From assembly GCA_014843695.1 (NCBI GenBank), contig CM026401.1, positions 46,451,477-46,515,476 on the forward strand: 64,000 bases of DNA. Direction: 5' to 3'. The translations under genes and the position numbers were made by a program. This DNA comes from Archivesica marissinica. Taxonomy: Eukaryota; Mollusca; Bivalvia; Venerida; Vesicomyidae. The number at the start of each line of letters is the position of its first letter. Within the stretch, counting starts at the first letter, position 1. The notes below the pieces were generated by a model, which saw only the letters and a program-made list of their open reading frames with translations, did not search any database and was not told where the DNA came from. Below are positions 9,745 through 19,548 of the stretch, piece after piece.

Positions 9745-10010
9745 GGTAGAGCTTTTCACGTAATCCAGGGATCGCAGGTTTGATCCCCCCCGTCTGACCC
9801 TAATAAAATTAACATAACAGTCTTTCAGATGGGACGTTAAACCGGTGTCGGCGCTTTACACTGTGCACGTAAAAGAACCAGAGGAGAGTCTGGAATGGGT
9901 CTCTGTCTGTATCATTGCATTATCCTCCAAAAATCTAAAATGACTAAATCTCTTCAGGAGGCATCGCTCATATGGGCAACCGGTAGCGACGATAAATAAA
10001 CGTAAAACAA
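9745..10010 (+). mobile_element. SINE family S2, head truncated
   Basis: It begins around GTAATCCAGGGATCGCAGG, contains the core AGATGGGACGTTAAACCG and CACGTAAAAGAACCAGAGG, and ends GACGATAAATAAACGTAAAA. It lies in DNAJC11 intron 2. Confidence 0.8.
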
Positions 10011-10065
10011 ACAAAAAGAGCTTTTCAACCGTTTACTCGATAACAGAAGAGGCCAATTACTCATT

Positions 10066-10198
10066 TCTGATCAGGTTCTATGCTGTTTGCTATTCGGGTA
10101 GTGCAGCTAAAACACTTGTCTAAATAGCAAACAACATAGATCCTGACCAGACGTGGTGTTACGCCTTGACTGATCTGGATCTATGTTGTTTGCACATT
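10066..10198. mobile_element. TTAA-type MITE, family M4, partial
   Basis: Inverted motifs CTGATCAGGTTCTATGCTG and AGCAAACAACATAGATCCTG and a third copy CTGGATCTATGTTGTTTGC form the characteristic nested hairpins of this family. The outer TTAA ends seen in complete copies (11220, 15815, 59576) are missing. Confidence 0.7.
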
Positions 10199-10384
10199 CC
10201 GTCCAATTTCTTCGGCGGGTTAATAGAATAGTCAGTTTCAGTCAAGTTGCTGATTGGTTTACAGGAGTCAATTTATATTACAGCTGAAAATGCATACATT
10301 GAGTGTTCCGGTTCCGGTTTACAGAGGTTTATGAATAAAGAAGATGGTAATTCGGGATGAAGAAATTTGTTTGGTTTAGAGGGA

Positions 10385-10800
10385 ATTCCAGTTTAGAGGG
10401 GTTCCAGTTTAGAGAGGTTCCAGTTTACAGCTTAGAGGGGTTCTGGTTTAGAGGGGTTCCAGTTTTGTGGGGTTCTGGTTTTGATGGGTTCCAGTTTTGA
10501 GGGTTCCGGTTTTGAGGGTTCCAATTTGAGGAGTTCCAGTTTTGAGGGGTTCCAGTTTTGAGGAGTTCCAGTTTTGAGGGGTTCCGGTTTTGATAGGTTT
10601 CGGTTATGAAGAGGTTTCACTGTACATACCCAATAATAAATATTCATTTCATCATGAAGAGACAATGGAATGGAACAGTTTGAGGGGTTCCAGTTTCGAG
10701 GGGTTCCAGTTTTGAGGGAGTTTCACTGTATATACCCAATAATAAATAATCATTTCATCACCAGTTTTGAGGGGTTCCAGTTATGAGGGGGTTTCACTGT
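10385..10800. repeat. Tandem array E, degenerate 16-17-bp unit with a second-level repeat
   Basis: Units of the form GGGGTTCCAGTTTTGAG, with many substitutions, run to about 10610 and reappear at 10680-10720 and 10762-10790. Between them GTTTCACTGTACATACCCAA with TAATAAATATTCATT occurs three times, so blocks of the array plus flank were duplicated. It lies in DNAJC11 intron 2. Confidence 0.85.
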
Positions 10801-10966
10801 ACATACCCAATAATAAATATTCATTGAAGAGACAATGGAATGGACGCTATGATTGTGATGTGGACTGGTGGAGTAAAGTGTTAATTGATGGGTGGTAGTC
10901 CTTATGAAAAGAAGTGAATATTACAGGTGGTAGAGCTTTTTTTAATAGGAGTAATAAATTTTGTAC

Positions 10967-11096
10967 CTTCATGGGCCCTCTTGAGTTTACTAAACAGAAC
11001 TTCTGCATTTTTCTTCTTGGCTGGATCCTGATGTTTGTCCGGGTGGTAGATCTTGCACAGATGTTTGTATGCTACATTAATATCAGTCTTCGAAGC
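10967..11096 (-). CDS. DNAJC11: DNAJC11 coding exon 2 (J domain with HPD motif)
   Basis: The exon starts after acceptor TTTGAAG and encodes ASKTDINVAYKHLCKIYHPD, then KHQDPAKKKNAEVLF and SKLKRAHEG, ending GAAG|GTACAA. It has helix II, the HPD loop that stimulates Hsp70 ATPase, and helix III of a J domain. LCKIYHPDKH is close to the DNAJC11-specific version of the motif. It ends after the first base of a codon (phase 1), which exon 3 completes as Val. The open frame continues past the donor for about 20 codons of non-conserved sequence, which I treat as intron. The acceptor lacks a strong pyrimidine tract. Confidence 0.93.
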
Positions 11097-11219
11097 CTTC
11101 AAATAAAAACATAGAAATATTCCATAGAATGCTCCAGTCATACATCTAATATTAAAAGTGAAAGCGGTGAGATAAACCATAAATTACAACATAAATGAGT
11201 AATGTGCATTATAACTTCA

Positions 11220-11466
11220 TTAATCCATTTGATTCTGGATACCGATCAAACAGTATTTGCAAAGAACATAGAGCCAGATCAGCCACCACAGAACATGCCG
11301 TCTGATCAGGCTTTATGCTGTTTGCTATTCAGATGTTCTTGCTAAGACACGTGGCTTTGTAGCAAACAACATAGATCCTGATCAGCACACAGCGTCACGC
11401 TGCGGCTGATCTGGATCTATGTTGTTTGCAAAAGCCTTTAAATGTATCCAAAATGAAATGGGCTAA
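11220..11466. mobile_element. TTAA-flanked MITE, family M4, complete copy (247 bp)
   Basis: It begins TTAATCCATTTGATTCTGG and ends TGTATCCAAAATGAAATGGG then CTAA (a decayed TTAA). Inside, four copies of CTGATCNGGNTCTATGTTSTTTGC in alternating orientation give two hairpins. TTAA duplication with CCY-starting ends suggests a piggyBac-type source, but no transposase is present. It lies in DNAJC11 intron 1. Confidence 0.8.
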
Positions 11467-11649
11467 TATGCATTCATTTAGCAAACATATTGCCCTCAAT
11501 TGCCTCAAAAATTCATACTCCACTAATTATGACCAGAAATTGTCTGTTCTATTTCCATTTATGTCAAACGCCTTACAGGGTCATAGATATGCTTTCCTGG
11601 GCAGGCTTAGCCGATCTAAGTGGCTAACTAATACTGCTTAAGACACTAC

Positions 11650-11735
11650 ATACATGCTGTGACCCAGAGTATCGAAGCTAGGGATCCCTCGATTCCAAAT
11701 CTGACCCTTTACCACTGGACCATGCATGCCACACC
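11650..11735 (-). mobile_element. tRNA-like SINE head, family S4
   Basis: The minus strand has GGCATGCATGGTCCAGTGGT, AAAGGGTCAGATTTGGAATC and TAGCTTCGATACTCTGGGTC, an A-box/B-box pair at tRNA spacing. A related copy is at 16622-16700. There is no convincing acceptor stem. Confidence 0.5.
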
Positions 11736-11816
11736 TTATATCTTGACTGTTCACAAACATTATGTAAACAAACAATGCTTTCATAACTAAATTGCACTTT
11801 TAAACAAGAGTATTGC

Positions 11817-12075
11817 TTTCTGTGTGAAGTATCTCTATTCGAGTGGGTTGTCCGCCTTGAAGCAGTTCAATAGAATGAATTTTTAATGTAATTAGTACCT
11901 GTGCGACAACTACAATATGACAATAATACGGTGAAATGACATTTCGTTAGGAGATATTTCGGCAGGATGAGGCTACAAACAGATCAGAACAGTGTGAAGT
12001 ATCTCTATTCGATGGGGGGTTTTCCACCTTGAAGCAGTTCAACAGAATGAAGTTTTATGTAATTAGTACCGATAT
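11817..12075. repeat. Pair of direct repeats, about 75 bp, spaced about 175 bp apart
   Basis: GTGTGAAGTATCTCTATTCG followed by CCTTGAAGCAGTTCAA and ATGTAATTAGTACC occurs at about 11820-11902 and 11992-12070. It is in DNAJC11 intron 1 and no transposon ends were recognised. Confidence 0.7.
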
Positions 12076-12667
12076 CATGAAAATATACAACATAACAATT
12101 GGCACATGGGTTCAAATATTTGGCTCTCGGCTCCCAGTGTTCCAAATTGGCTCCAATGGTTACAGAAGTGACGCAGACAAGAACTGAAGTAAAGGGAATG
12201 CCGAAAATGCGTAACAAACAAGTACTTTAACAGTTTAATGGATCAATTGTAAAGACTCCAGAATAGTAACATTATTGATGGTTAATATAAAGCATCAAAT
12301 ATGAATGGCTACAAACAATGGACATGTCACATGACATTTAAAATATGCCGATCTTATGACAATATTGCGTAAAACTGACTGTATTGTCTAAGCATTTGAA
12401 TTTCTGTGTCTCTCGTGTTACATAACATTTTGTTTTGATTGCCAACTCCTGGTTAGTCGCAGATATATTAAACTAATCTTCATAAGTGAAGGAGTGCTGT
12501 ATAAACAAAATAAACAAAGAAGATGTCCGGTCTACAAATCCAACCGGTAACCACTACACTTGCACTTGGACGCCGGTATTGGTATATGGTGACGATTATC
12601 GTTGTCATTTAATTAGTTTGCGATAAACTGATAATAGTGAGGCATCAAAAACGAAGTAAACGCTCAC

Positions 12668-12736
12668 ATCTCTGGAAACATTCAAGAGAGAATAATAATC
12701 GTCCTTCAAAATGTCATCATCGTCTTGCACAGGCAT
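12668..12736 (-). CDS. DNAJC11: DNAJC11 coding exon 1 (N-terminus)
   Basis: The exon reads 23 codons from the ATG at 12736: MPVQDDDD, then ILKDDYYSLLNVSRD, ending at a donor GTGAGC (12667 downward). DDYYSLLNV is the hallmark start of the J domain in DNAJC11. The run of acidic residues before it is typical of the family N-terminus. The ATG has an A at -3. The exon ends in phase 0 and joins exon 2 at ASKTD. No other in-frame ATG is as well placed. It is too short to show as a normal ORF and was found by reading upstream of the J-domain exon. No TATA box or other promoter element is obvious upstream. Confidence 0.88.
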
Positions 12737-13190
12737 TTTGAATGGATGGGTAGAAATATTTACTTTTCTGCAGAGGCGAGCAGTTTTAGATTCGCTCTGA
12801 TAATAAACATTGTATCAATTTTCCGCGTATATATTTGTATGTGTGCATTGTTACATCGGTCGAATCAAAAGCTATCGATAACTGTTGATGTTTAGTTTTA
12901 ATTCGACTGGACTCGAACTATCTCTAATCCTTGTACTGTCTACTTTTAACTAGAGCATTGTAGATCCTTTTATCTTTTTAACTTGCATATAACATTTTAG
13001 ATTAACTAACTGTTCTAGACTGCGCCTACCATTCATAAGCATTACTGATAGTTCGGCAGTATGAAGTTGAATTAGATGTAATTTAATCATAATGTATTGC
13101 ATTCAACATGATACTTATAATATATAAAGAAGAAGAAGAAGAATGCTTTATTAAGACTTAAACTTTACAGTATAAAGCATAAACTTACAA
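12737..13190. other. Sequence upstream of DNAJC11; no clear promoter motif
   Basis: AT-rich sequence. No TATA box, CpG-rich block or second gene was recognised. A CTCTGCAG on the gene strand at about 12769 could be a 5'-UTR splice acceptor, but this is weak. A short (AAG)n run is at 13127-13143. Confidence 0.4.
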
Positions 13191-13194
13191 GGTC

Positions 13195-13450
13195 CGCCTC
13201 CATGGTCGAATGGTTAAGGTCGCTGACTTGTATATTACTGTAACCTATCATCACTGATGGCCACGGGTTCGAGCCCCGCTCAGACCGTGTTTCATTTATA
13301 TGAAAAAGTTGGCAGTTTCTTAAGGAGGTTGGTGCACCCAAGTACTGGTTAACCGCTGGAGCCTGCCCGGGAAAGGTGTTGTTAGGTAAACTGCCCGCCG
13401 GCGATATAGCCCAACAATGGTGTTGATGCAGGCGTAAAACCCGAAATATA
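13195..13450 (+). mobile_element. tRNA-derived SINE, family S1, full-length
   Basis: Head CCATGGTCGAATGGTTAAGG, B-box GGGTTCGAGCCCCGC, then AAGTTGGCAGTTTCTTAAGG, TGGTGCACCCAAGTACTGG, GGTAAACTGCCCGCCGGCG and tail GATGCAGGCGTAAAACCCG. It is the reference copy for this family in the window. Confidence 0.85.
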
Positions 13451-13680
13451 ACATAATAAACTTACAAGAACATAGTATGATAATACAAGTGGTTTGAGTC
13501 ACCATTTTTAGCAACATTAGAAACGGCCACATTAGAGTTGTTGATATTATATATACATACCGATTCTAAAGAATCTAAATATGTATCTCTATCTGGACAC
13601 TAGTGGACAGCCGAATATAGCCAACAACCATCCTCAACGCAAATGGATATATACTTATGCAGATTGAAAGAGGTTTGTAG

Positions 13681-13946
13681 TTAACCGCCTCTGTGGTCGA
13701 GTGGTTGCGGTCGCTGACTTGTATGCCACTGTAACATATCATCTCTGATGGTCACGGGTTCGAGCCCCGCTCAGACCGTGTCTCATTTATATGAAAACGT
13801 TGGCAGTTTCTTATAACTTATAACAATTGGTGCACCAATTACTGATTAACTGCTGGAGCCTGCCAAGGAAAAAGTGTTGTTAGGTAAACTGCCAGTCGCT
13901 CTTGAAAATGGGAAACAGATAGCGACGTTGAATAAACTTTAAGAAA
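13681..13946 (+). mobile_element. tRNA-derived SINE, family S1 variant with a different 3' end
   Basis: The same head (CTGTGGTCGAGTGGTTGCGG, B-box GGTTCGAGCCCCGC) and body as the 13195 copy, but after GGTAAACTGCCAGTCGCTC it switches to GGGAAACAGATAGCGACG and ends TTGAATAAACTTTAAG. This defines a subfamily with another tail. Confidence 0.8.
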
Positions 13947-15814
13947 AAGGTTTGTGGTGTGGGTGCTGTATTCTTAAAGATGTTCATTCAAAAATAAATT
14001 ATTAAGCTACATACCCTAGGTGCTTGCAGCATTTCCAATTTGGTACTTATCTGTAATCAAAAGAGTTATGAATTTATTAACATTATTTTGATCAAATCAC
14101 ATTTATCATGCCACAAATTATGCTAGGAATCAACAGTACAATCACCGGATTCCAACTGAAAGGATCGATATACATTTCGGGATAAATCGGACCTACCGAG
14201 GTAACAGAAAAGCAAGCGATGCTACTCATTGAGTAACTTTGACTACAGCTGCAACTATTGTAACCACCCCATTCATTACTTGTTTGTCCACAAGTGGTTG
14301 CTTACGAATAAGAAACAATGTCATAAAAATGTTGTTTGTTGTTGCATGTGTGATCACTTTGAGCAACACAATCCTGGGTCTCATAGATATGCATCGAAAT
14401 TATGGTAAATAAACATGGCTGCCTAACTTGGCTTGCCACATGGAAATTAAACAATGATTTCTAAATGTTATTAGTATACTTTAAAACATTAAAATAAATT
14501 AAAAGTTAAACATACATATATGTGGACATATTGGTTACGATGCGCCAGCTAGTGTTGTTGCGTCTATCAATCAAACATACAAATTAAGCTCGCAATATTC
14601 TGTTTTTCGGTACACTTTCTCTTCCAAGATTCAAGTGGATGGATGGAATTGTTCCCTATTAGAATGACAATAACGATTCGCCAATAACTTATTTGACATA
14701 CGGGGGGGGGGGGGGTCATTATTAAATAGCGGAAAGCCCTGGGTTTCAGCGGAAAGCAATGGAAATTTGCTATAAGCCATACAAATACACGTACATTACC
14801 ACACAAGTGACACAATGCATGCCATTTTGTCGAGACGCAGATTGTAGACCACCCAGTAATTACGGTTATTAGTCCCAATTGGACGAGTTTATCTGGCGCA
14901 CCACCCAGTCGTCCAGCGGGCTACCCAGAATATATTGTTTAAGTTTATTGAACCAAGTTAACTTTTTCATATAAAGTGACACGGTTTGAGTTCTGGGTTC
15001 CAATCTGCCGACTTGTCACCTTTTTACTTCTGGCAAAATGACGTTCGTTTATATTATCAGAAACTCAATTATGTCTCAATTAATCGTTTAAGCGTTAAAT
15101 AAATAACTTTATTTGACGTACAAGGCAAACTGTATCAACGCCTGTTTATAAGCTACTTCCTGTGCACAATTAGTTTGCTGTTGGGACGGAGGATTTCCGT
15201 ATCGTCAGTAAAGTCAGCCAGGTTTCCCATCCACAAATGAAATCGCAGTTCACAGTGTCATGAAGTTCCAAACATTTGTTTTTATTCTTGAACTACATAT
15301 GCTTTGAGAGTTGAGAGTTGAGAGTCGCAACCTTTAACATTGTTTGCGCGTAGCTTATGCTTTGATGGTGTGTTTTATATATAGCTCTTCCGATATCAAT
15401 GTTCAAAACGATTAGCCAAGCTTAAGCATATTTATTATTTGATTGTTTATTTATTTATATGTTCTTTGTCGAAATTGACCAGTATGTATGTAATGATGGT
15501 AGTCCAGTGGCATAGCATCGGATTTATACCAGTTATATTTCTACCATTTACTGGCCACATTCAACAGCTTGAACATTATTGCCAGGTGGGTGTGCATATA
15601 GAACGAAATGATATGAAAACATGTCAAGGGGTTTGACATTAATGGAACATAATGTGTATACGTATTTCTATGTGGTTTGGTGGGGATAGTTTTTCTTATT
15701 TATTTTTATTTTCATAATGGCAACTGGTGTGTATTACTGTATGTTTTATCACCACCCAATCTTGGACGGTTTTATTATCAACTGGCTTCATATTTTACAA
15801 AATGTGATCTTTGT
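13947..15814. other. Unassigned sequence
   Basis: No exon, RNA or transposon with clear ends was seen. A run of about 13-14 G lies near 14702-14715. Small open frames show no domain or splice context. Confidence 0.4.
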
Positions 15815-16060
15815 TTAATCCTTTGCACACTGGCGGCAGATACAATCAATTTTGCAAACAGCATAGAGCCAGATCAGACGACACAGAACGTGTTATCTAA
15901 TCAGGCTCTATGCTGTTTGCTATTAGGATAGTGGAGCTAAAACACTTGGCTGAATAACAAGCAACATATATCCTGATCAGACGCAGTGTCGTGCCGCGGC
16001 TGAAATGGATCTATGTTGTTTGCAAATGTGATTTTAATTACCTAACATGCAAAGGGTTAA
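15815..16060. mobile_element. TTAA-flanked MITE, family M4, complete copy
   Basis: It starts TTAATCCTTTGCA and ends TGCAAAGGGTTAA, with TTAA at both ends and the internal alternating CTGATC...CTATGTTGTTTGC motifs. It is about 246 bp, like the copies at 11220 and 59576, but with different outermost 30 bp. Confidence 0.8.
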
Positions 16061-16379
16061 ATTGTGATGCCTTTGAGTTCCATTCTGTGGCACAAAAGTC
16101 GAACTTTCCGCGTCTTTCTGAAAACTTAGCTTTCCGCTATTTAGTGATACCGTTTTACATGTAATGTAAACTTCCGGTCATTCATTTAATGTAGAAAATT
16201 AACAAACTATTTGATTTTTTCGTTTAATATTTGAAACTGTAAGTGGATATTTAAACATATTTACATGGATGAGGACATGAAGTAGATGCAAATACAGGAT
16301 TTGTGACTGACGGTGAGAATATTTCTGAAATAACATTGTGTGCTTGTGCCTCAGTTGCCTGTGGTTGTGGAAAGTGTGG

Positions 16380-16545
16380 TCAGTTGTTGGGTTAGGGATA
16401 GAGGCAGTAATCTCACAACACATGTGGCAGTAAATTAAATCTGAAAAATAGAACACTCTTTCAATTGAAGATCAAATTTAGCCCTAACCCTAATGTCCAT
16501 ATTACTGCCAATTATATATTTCGTTACTGCCTCTATCGTTAACGC
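16380..16545. repeat. Imperfect inverted repeat
   Basis: TTAGGGATAGAGGCAGTAA (about 16391-16411) faces TTACTGCCTCTATCGTTAA (about 16523-16541), with a second inner pair GGCAGTAA and TTACTGCC. It is possibly a decayed MITE, with no target duplication found. Confidence 0.5.
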
Positions 16546-16621
16546 AGTTGTTGGCCTGTTTCATATCGCTATTTTGCATCAATGGTTGGCCAACTGACGA
16601 CCATTCAAGTGTACCATTTAA

Positions 16622-16700
16622 GTGGCGTCCATGGTCCAGTGTTAGAGAGTCGGATATGGAATCGAAGGACACCGGGTTCGATATACGGTCAGGGCATGTA
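16622..16700 (+). mobile_element. tRNA-like SINE head, family S4
   Basis: GGCGTCCATGGTCCAGTGTT with GAGAGTCGGATATGGAATCG and B-box GGGTTCGATATACGG. Related to the minus-strand copy at 11650-11735. Confidence 0.55.
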
Positions 16701-17046
16701 CACAGTACACCACATGCCAGACAGAACCCACGCGTGCCACACAAGTTTGGTCATTTTTCGTTAGTCATGAAATTCCGCTATTAATTTAACGGATTAAAAC
16801 AGACCAAAAAACGATCAGACAGATTGATTATTTGTCTGGAGCATTTTTTTCCGAATGTGTGACATAGTGAGAGGTTCAGAGTTTTGTGCCCAGCTGTGTT
16901 CCCTTAATGGGCTTATTAAGTCACTTAAATTCCCCAAAACTATCAAACTTTACACATGTAGCCGTGTCGATTTTCATCTGGAGAAGCCTGAAGGTTCACT
17001 GATACATACATATATGTAGAGTCGGGAGATTAATGTTGCTTGTTCT

Positions 17047-17278
17047 AGTTTATACAAATTTATTTTAGCTTGATTGCGAAACAAGTTCTTACAACTTATA
17101 TTAATCACTCTCGAGACTTCATTCCTGATGGAATCCATCGCCACAAGGGAGAGAGAAGAGGCAACGTGGAATTTAAATATCTAAGGGCACAATCGTAACG
17201 GCTCCAGCAGGGTTCAAACTCCGGACCTTTCACAACTGAAACAAACGCATATCCACTGCGCTATCACGACTTCCACTG
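17047..17278 (-). mobile_element. tRNA-derived SINE, family S3
   Basis: The minus strand shows GAAGTCGTGATAGCGCAGTG (a good A-box), a B-box-like GAGTTTGAACCC, then GTTACGATTGTGCCC, GATGGATTCCATCAGGAATG and the 3' end GCTAAAATAAATTTGTATAA. Confidence 0.85.
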
Positions 17279-17319
17279 CACTATCACGACTTTGTTCTGA
17301 AATTAGAACTTTGTATGAT

Positions 17320-17479
17320 TTGCACTGTTATACGGATAAATATTTGAAGCCGTGTATTTGACATAACATGTTGCGCAAACAAAAAAAGAAAGAGTTGCGT
17401 CAAATATTTTCGCCAATTCACAAAATTTAGCACCAGTAATTTTTTTTGGCACCATTGGGGAACGACAGCGGGAACCCTG
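17320..17479. mobile_element. MITE family M3, truncated copy
   Basis: AAATATTTGAAGCCGTGTAT, TTCGCCAATTCACAAAATTT and the terminus GACAGCGGGAACCCTG match the right two-thirds of the complete copy at 6748-6958. The left terminus is absent. Confidence 0.75.
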
Positions 17480-17702
17480 ATTTTCAATCAGCTAAGTTGA
17501 GCTTAGGGAGACTGTTTCTTCACACGTTGACCTCTGGCTTGAGCCCTGCCATGGTACATATTTGGTCTATTTTAACCTTTCTAATAATACACACTACACC
17601 GTCCCGATCCTAATTCTAGTTTACAAGTCTAATTAGCCAAATAATTTTAATTTCATTTTATGTAATTCCAGTCTGTAACATTCTGTCAAACCTAAATTAA
17701 AA

Positions 17703-18187
17703 ATAACAAACTCAACTCTATGTGAACTTTGCAATATGCATACAGAGACATTAAAACATTTATTCAGGGACTGTTCTCATTTTCAACATTTCGCGATTAA
17801 AAACATATTTGATAGACAAACAAATAGAGTTTAATTAAGAAATAATAAATATCAACCGTGGTATATTGCAGAATAACCCGAGTTTGAAGTTCTTATGCGT
17901 AGAAATATATCACGAAGGCCGAATGTAATAAAACGGTTTCATTTGGTAATCAAAGTATAGAGCATCCCCATATTATGATAGATTTCATAATTCTTTTAGC
18001 AAAATATTATAGTTTTAAAAGCAAAATAGAAAAATGTGTTCCTAACTGCATTACCTTTATCAGATATTTAAAAGAAAGACAACACATCGAAGAACATATA
18101 GCCTTTATGAAAAATAAACTAGAAGCTCACAATAGAAAGTGGAACAAATTGATATTGACTGATAGAAGTATAATCACAAGCATGTAA
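17703..18187 (+). pseudogene. LINE ORF2 3' fragment (RT-associated zinc-binding and C-terminal tail)
   Basis: One frame encodes NSTLCELCNMHTETLKHLFR and DCSHFQHF, a CxxC...HxxxxC pattern like the reverse-transcriptase-associated zinc-binding domain at the end of L1/Tx1-type ORF2. A different frame from 17975 encodes DFIILLAKYYSFKSKIEKCV, PNCITFIRYLKERQHIEEHI and AHNRKWNKL, the usual C-terminal tail of such proteins. At least one frameshift and stops separate them. The reverse transcriptase and endonuclease domains are absent. A CA-rich microsatellite follows 170 bp downstream. Confidence 0.7.
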
Positions 18188-18354
18188 CAGCAACCGTCCG
18201 TATATGCAACTGATATTGAAAAGATGTTTGTATTCTGGATCGGAATTTTTTCAACTCTTCTCCTGCTATCTTACTTTCAAACAAAATGCCTTCTCTCTTC
18301 TTTTTTTTTTCATTTTGAGGCCCCTATCCGGGTAACCTCGTTTATTTCTTTATT

Positions 18355-18632
18355 GCATATACATGTATACGCATACACAAATCCATGCATATGCATGCAC
18401 ACATCCATACACACACTTACACGCACATACATACACATATACATACACATGCATACATATATATATATATATACATACATATACATACACATGCATACAC
18501 AAATCCATGCATACACACACACACACATGCGCGCGCATACACACACACACATCGCATACATGTATATACCCACACACAGGTATGTGCATGTGCCAACACA
18601 TACACACATGTATATCTACACATGCATGTATT
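18355..18632. repeat. Microsatellite F, (CAYA)n / (ACAT)n with TA and GCGC segments
   Basis: Interrupted ACATACAC, ATATATAT and CACACACA runs. It yields overlapping His/Thr/Tyr-rich or Cys/Val/Met-rich open frames on both strands, which are artefacts of composition. Confidence 0.95.
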
Positions 18633-19548
18633 ACTGTTCAAACTGACCGTCACAATTTCCCAAACGTAGTTATCATACAATTGTATTTGTTACAAAATCA
18701 GTATTACATGTTTTATTAAAGATATTGGCATATTAAACGGGATAATCGTTTACAATCTAGTTACCCTTTTTGAACAGTAATACAACTTTAACTAACAAAA
18801 TCATTGCCGTGTGATGGAGATCTACACTATTTCTGTTCTTATTTCATCTATTGAAAGACATAATCTAAGGCAAAAATGCACTAATAGACTTCAGACATTC
18901 ATACCTTGGCACATTTGAGTAGTTGTTGAGAATACATCATCACTATTTACCTTGGTTTGCGTGTGTAATAAATGTGTAAATGCATGTAGTTAAACCTTTT
19001 TTATTATGTATATTCATATTTGGAGATGGTATCCCTATATTGTCCATCTTGTGTAAAAAAACGAAAGTGCACAAGGTCGGCAATAGGATCTTAACTCGAA
19101 TCGTTGTATGTATGCACAATGCTACCCAATAGATGGTTATCAATCTTGGGTTGAGACTTGCGAGAGGCCAAGGTCGACAATGGGTTTCAGCATACCAAAT
19201 TATATATACATGTATACACATTCATCATAAACGTACATGTCTTATATACAAACATGTATTCTCATGACAAATTCAAAGATTGTTTAGGTACAGATGAGTT
19301 GTGGTTCCTAGCATACATTTTACTTTTAAAAGTATACTTTAAGATTGCTGAAAGAGATGTCTGTAAAATTATGTAGACACTATTTTAATATAAATATTGT
19401 TAACACTTTTATATGCTAAACTATTTGTTATGTAATGCATGTAGATATAGATATCATCAGTGAACACACAACCTATCCTTTGGTGATCTCAATAGCATGA
19501 ATTAAATCAATCATCCCTGTATGACAATATAGTTAAAGGTACTGTCAC
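18633..19548. other. Unassigned AT-rich sequence
   Basis: No gene or transposon end was recognised. It lies between the ORF2 fragment and the opposite-strand ORF1 remnant and contains no reading frame resembling LINE ORF2. Confidence 0.4.

Larger units (their letters stand above)
1841..12736 (-). other. DNAJC11: DNAJC11 gene, 5' part (coding exons 1-5 plus introns; 3' part lies off the window)
   Basis: Five exons recognised by protein similarity and by splice sites join as 69+130+74+197+172 nt = 642 nt, 214 codons without a stop. The order is J domain with HPD motif, linker with KTPAEI and EERRLQQ, then the start of the conserved C-terminal region. In animals DNAJC11 is a mitochondrial protein associated with the MICOS/MIB complex and cristae organisation. 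The animal protein is roughly 560 residues, so more than half, including the DUF3395-like C-terminal part, lies left of position 1. Exon phases match at all four junctions. The introns contain about 5 kb of tandem repeats plus SINEs and MITEs. Orthology is a confident family-level call. Expression and isoforms are not visible here. Confidence 0.92.

Noticed and set aside
10902..11180. A stand-alone 92-codon J-domain protein
   Set aside because: The conserved part ends exactly at splice sites in phase with DNAJC11 exons 1 and 3. The extra residues at both ends are intron.
13195..13290. tRNA genes at 60-160, 1499-1578, 4247-4330, 11650-11735, 13195-13290, 13681-13770 and 16622-16700
   Set aside because: A- and B-boxes are present, but acceptor stems do not pair, and most are attached to repeated SINE bodies.
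14567..14878. 103-codon minus-strand open frame
   Set aside because: No recognisable domain, crosses a poly-G/poly-C run, and has no splice context.
18224..18719. His/Thr-rich and Cys/Val-rich open frames on both strands
   Set aside because: They follow from the (CAYA)n microsatellite.
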